Below are positions 62,268 through 64,000 of a DNA stretch of 64,000 nt, piece after piece. The DNA comes from Allobosea sp. LC85. GTDB lineage: Bacteria > Pseudomonadota > Alphaproteobacteria > Rhizobiales > Beijerinckiaceae. Both the position numbers and the translations under genes were made by a program. The stretch's first letter is position 1, and each line of letters opens with the position of its first letter. Under the pieces are notes generated by a model. That model was not told the origin of the DNA, did no database searches, and worked only from the letters and a program-made list of their open reading frames with translations. The stretch covers positions 1-64,000 of the forward strand of contig NZ_JPKG01000044.1 in the NCBI RefSeq assembly GCF_000735605.1, read 5' to 3'.

Positions 62268-64000
62268 ATGCGCCCCATGAAGTTCGGAGTCGGCCAGCCC
62301 ATTCGCCGGGTCGAGGATCACCGCCTGACCACCGGGACGGGGCGCTATACCGACGATATCGCCGTCGAGGGGGCGCTGCATGGCTTCGTGCTGCGCTCGC
62401 AATACGCTCATGCGAAGTTCACGATCCGGGACAAGGATACCGCCCGCGCGATGAAGGGCGTGAAGCTGATCCTAACTGGCGAGGATGTCGCGCATCTCGG
62501 CGACATTCCCTGCAAGGGCTTGATCAAGACGGTTTCGGGCAAGTCGGTGGAGCCGAACCCGGTGCCGGTGCTGCCGACCGATACGGTGCGTCATGTCGGC
62601 GAGGCCGTGGCCTTCATCGTTGCCGAGACGCTGGGCCAGGCCCGCGACGCTGCCGAGGCGATCGATATCGCGTGGGAGGTTCTGCCTTCGATCACCGGTA
62701 TCGCCGAGGCGCTCGATCCGAAGGCACCGCAGGTCTGGCCGGGGCGTGAGGGCAATGTCGCCTTCGAGGCCGAGCAGGGCAATGCCGAAAAGACCGCGAA
62801 GGCCTTTGCCAAGGCCGATCGCATCGTTTCCGTCACGATCGTCAACAACCGTCTCGCGTCCAACTACATGGAGACGCGCGCCTGCATCGCCGAATACGAC
62901 AAGGATTCGAAGCGCTGGACGCTGACGCTCGGCAGCCAGGGCAGCCATGGCACGCGCGACATCCTCGCCGACTATATCCTCAAGGTCGATCCCGCGCGCA
63001 TCCGCGTCATCACGCCCGATGTCGGCGGCGGCTTCGGCACCAAGATCTTCATGTATCGCGAATACCCGCTGACCATGGTGGCGGCCGAGAAGCTGAAACG
63101 CCCGGTGCGCTGGGTCGCGGACCGGACCGAGCATTTCCTTGCCGATACGCATGGCCGCGCCAATCTGACTACGGCCACGATGGCGCTCGACAAGAAGGGC
63201 AGGTTCATTGGCCTCAAGGTCGATCTTGCGGCGGAAATGGGCGCCTATCTCTCGCAATACGGGCCTTTCATCCCCTGGGTCGGCACGACGATGACGCCGG
63301 GCTGCTACAATATCCCGGCCGTGCATGTGCGTTTCCGCGGCGTCTTCACCAACACCACGCCGGTCGATGCCTATCGTGGTGCAGGGCGTCCCGAGGCTGC
63401 CTACCTGATCGAGCGGCTGGTCGATGCCATTGCGCGCGAGACCGGCAAGGCGCCGGATGCAGTCAGGGCGCAGAATTTTGTCAAGCCGACCGAGATGCCG
63501 CATTCGACGCAGACCGGGCCAGTCTATGATTCCGGCGAGTTCGAGGGACATATGCGCCGCGCCATGGATGTCGCCGACTGGAAGGGTTTCAAGGCGCGCC
63601 TCAAGGCCTCGACCAAGACCGGCAGGATCCGCGGCATCGGCATGGCCTGCTATATCGAGGCCTGCGGCGGCGGCGGACCGGAGAGTTCGACCGTCATCCT
63701 GGAGAAGGACGGCACGGTGACCGTGCTGATCGGCACGCAGTCGAACGGGCAGGGGCACGAGACGGCCTATTCGCAGCTCGTCGCGCAGCATCTCGACATC
63801 CCGATGGACCGCATCCGCGTCATTCAGGGCGATACCGACCGCATCGAGACCGGTTCCGGCACCGGTGGCTCGCGCTCCATTCCGGTGGGCGGCGCCGCGC
63901 TCGACAAGGCGTCCTCGATCCTGACCGAGAATCTGAAGCAGCTTGCTTCCGAGAAGCTCGAGGCCGGTATCGGCGATCTGGAAATCGTCGATGGCGCGGT
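62268..64000 (+). CDS. Xanthine dehydrogenase/CODH-type molybdopterin-binding large subunit (3' end cut off)
   Basis: 577 codons run off the window. The N-terminus is GQPIRRVEDHRLTTGTGRYTDDI, followed by motifs typical of the large subunit: RHVGEAVAFIVAET, TPDVGGGFGTK, VDAYRGAGRPEAAY and QSNGQGHETAYSQL. The active-site loop AYRGAGR differs from the AYxCSFR of true form I CO dehydrogenase, so this is a form II/aldehyde- or xanthine-dehydrogenase-like enzyme with Mo-pterin cofactor. Substrate unknown. AAGGAT is eight bases before ATG 62268. The FAD and FeS subunits may lie downstream. Confidence 0.9.
   Translation, partial: MRPMKFGVGQPIRRVEDHRLTTGTGRYTDDIAVEGALHGFVLRSQYAHAKFTIRDKDTARAMKGVKLILTGEDVAHLGDIPCKGLIKTVSGKSVEPNPVPVLPTDTVRHVGEAVAFIVAETLGQARDAAEAIDIAWEVLPSITGIAEALDPKAPQVWPGREGNVAFEAEQGNAEKTAKAFAKADRIVSVTIVNNRLASNYMETRACIAEYDKDSKRWTLTLGSQGSHGTRDILADYILKVDPARIRVITPDVGGGFGTKIFMYREYPLTMVAAEKLKRPVRWVADRTEHFLADTHGRANLTTATMALDKKGRFIGLKVDLAAEMGAYLSQYGPFIPWVGTTMTPGCYNIPAVHVRFRGVFTNTTPVDAYRGAGRPEAAYLIERLVDAIARETGKAPDAVRAQNFVKPTEMPHSTQTGPVYDSGEFEGHMRRAMDVADWKGFKARLKASTKTGRIRGIGMACYIEACGGGGPESSTVILEKDGTVTVLIGTQSNGQGHETAYSQLVAQHLDIPMDRIRVIQGDTDRIETGSGTGGSRSIPVGGAALDKASSILTENLKQLASEKLEAGIGDLEIVDGA

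Overview
The window is a high-GC chromosomal segment from an alphaproteobacterium. The hflK-hflC-DUF2065-degP order, a split ilvB/ilvN pair with an ilvB attenuator, an Ohr/OhrR pair, a PuuD/UraH/PuuE-UraD urate route and many ABC and TRAP transporters all fit the Hyphomicrobiales (Rhizobiales). Bosea-like bacteria are my best guess, but that is an inference from gene content and repeat style. I see no insertion sequence, prophage block or CRISPR array.

Layout. 1-4.4 kb: membrane protein quality control (HflK, cut by the window edge, HflC, a DUF2065 protein, DegP-type protease) and a small cupin. 4.4-8 kb: serB and miaA diverging from an 18-bp gap, then a GGDEF protein. 8-15 kb: branched-chain amino acid synthesis (ilvB with a leader peptide and attenuator, ilvN, ilvC), with a racemase, a GST, a DUF924 protein and a TetR regulator between them. 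15-22 kb: a small HhH protein, a DedA protein, and a NitT/TauT-type ABC transporter split around a LysR regulator and a nitrilase. 22-31 kb: pdxY, an EEP-fold protein, a PhzF protein, a Nudix protein, an M3 peptidase, a lipoprotein, a DUF1275 protein, and leuA behind a leucine-rich leader peptide. 31-38 kb: a methyltransferase, an Lrp regulator diverging from phhA, an NCS2 permease, tRNA-Lys(CTT), ohr/ohrR with twin operator-like sites, a D-cysteine desulfhydrase-like enzyme and an HPP membrane protein. 38-49 kb: MgtC, two low-complexity small genes, a six-gene peptide ABC transporter/M20 peptidase operon, its divergent LysR gene, and a SNF2-type helicase overlapping that LysR gene. 49-56 kb: an SDR, the urate-to-allantoate enzymes and a large YfhO-like membrane protein. 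56-64 kb: a ferredoxin-NADP reductase, a GlcG-like protein, a LysM/BON protein, a DctPQM TRAP transporter, a rhodanese, and a molybdenum hydroxylase large subunit cut by the window end.

The best non-gene signal is a dispersed repeat found at five loci (about 4380, 11374, 12283, 51831 and 56261). A full unit is two consecutive hairpins. It abuts coding sequences so closely that the stop codons of six genes (cupin, serB, GST, a 73-aa membrane protein, uraH and the YfhO-like gene) lie inside the repeat edge. One copy has a compensatory change on both arms of the first hairpin, which argues that the structure is maintained. Other observations of note are two amino-acid attenuator leaders (ilvB: a Leu-Ile-Ile-Val peptide; leuA: a run of Leu codons), several small genes with good Shine-Dalgarno sites, and structured intergenic regions next to the two ABC-transporter binding-protein genes and mgtC.

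The genes form several functional groups: protein quality control, branched-chain amino acid synthesis under translation-coupled attenuation, purine/urate breakdown (NCS2 permease, PuuD, UraH, UraD-PuuE), peptide uptake followed by cleavage, and peroxide defence.
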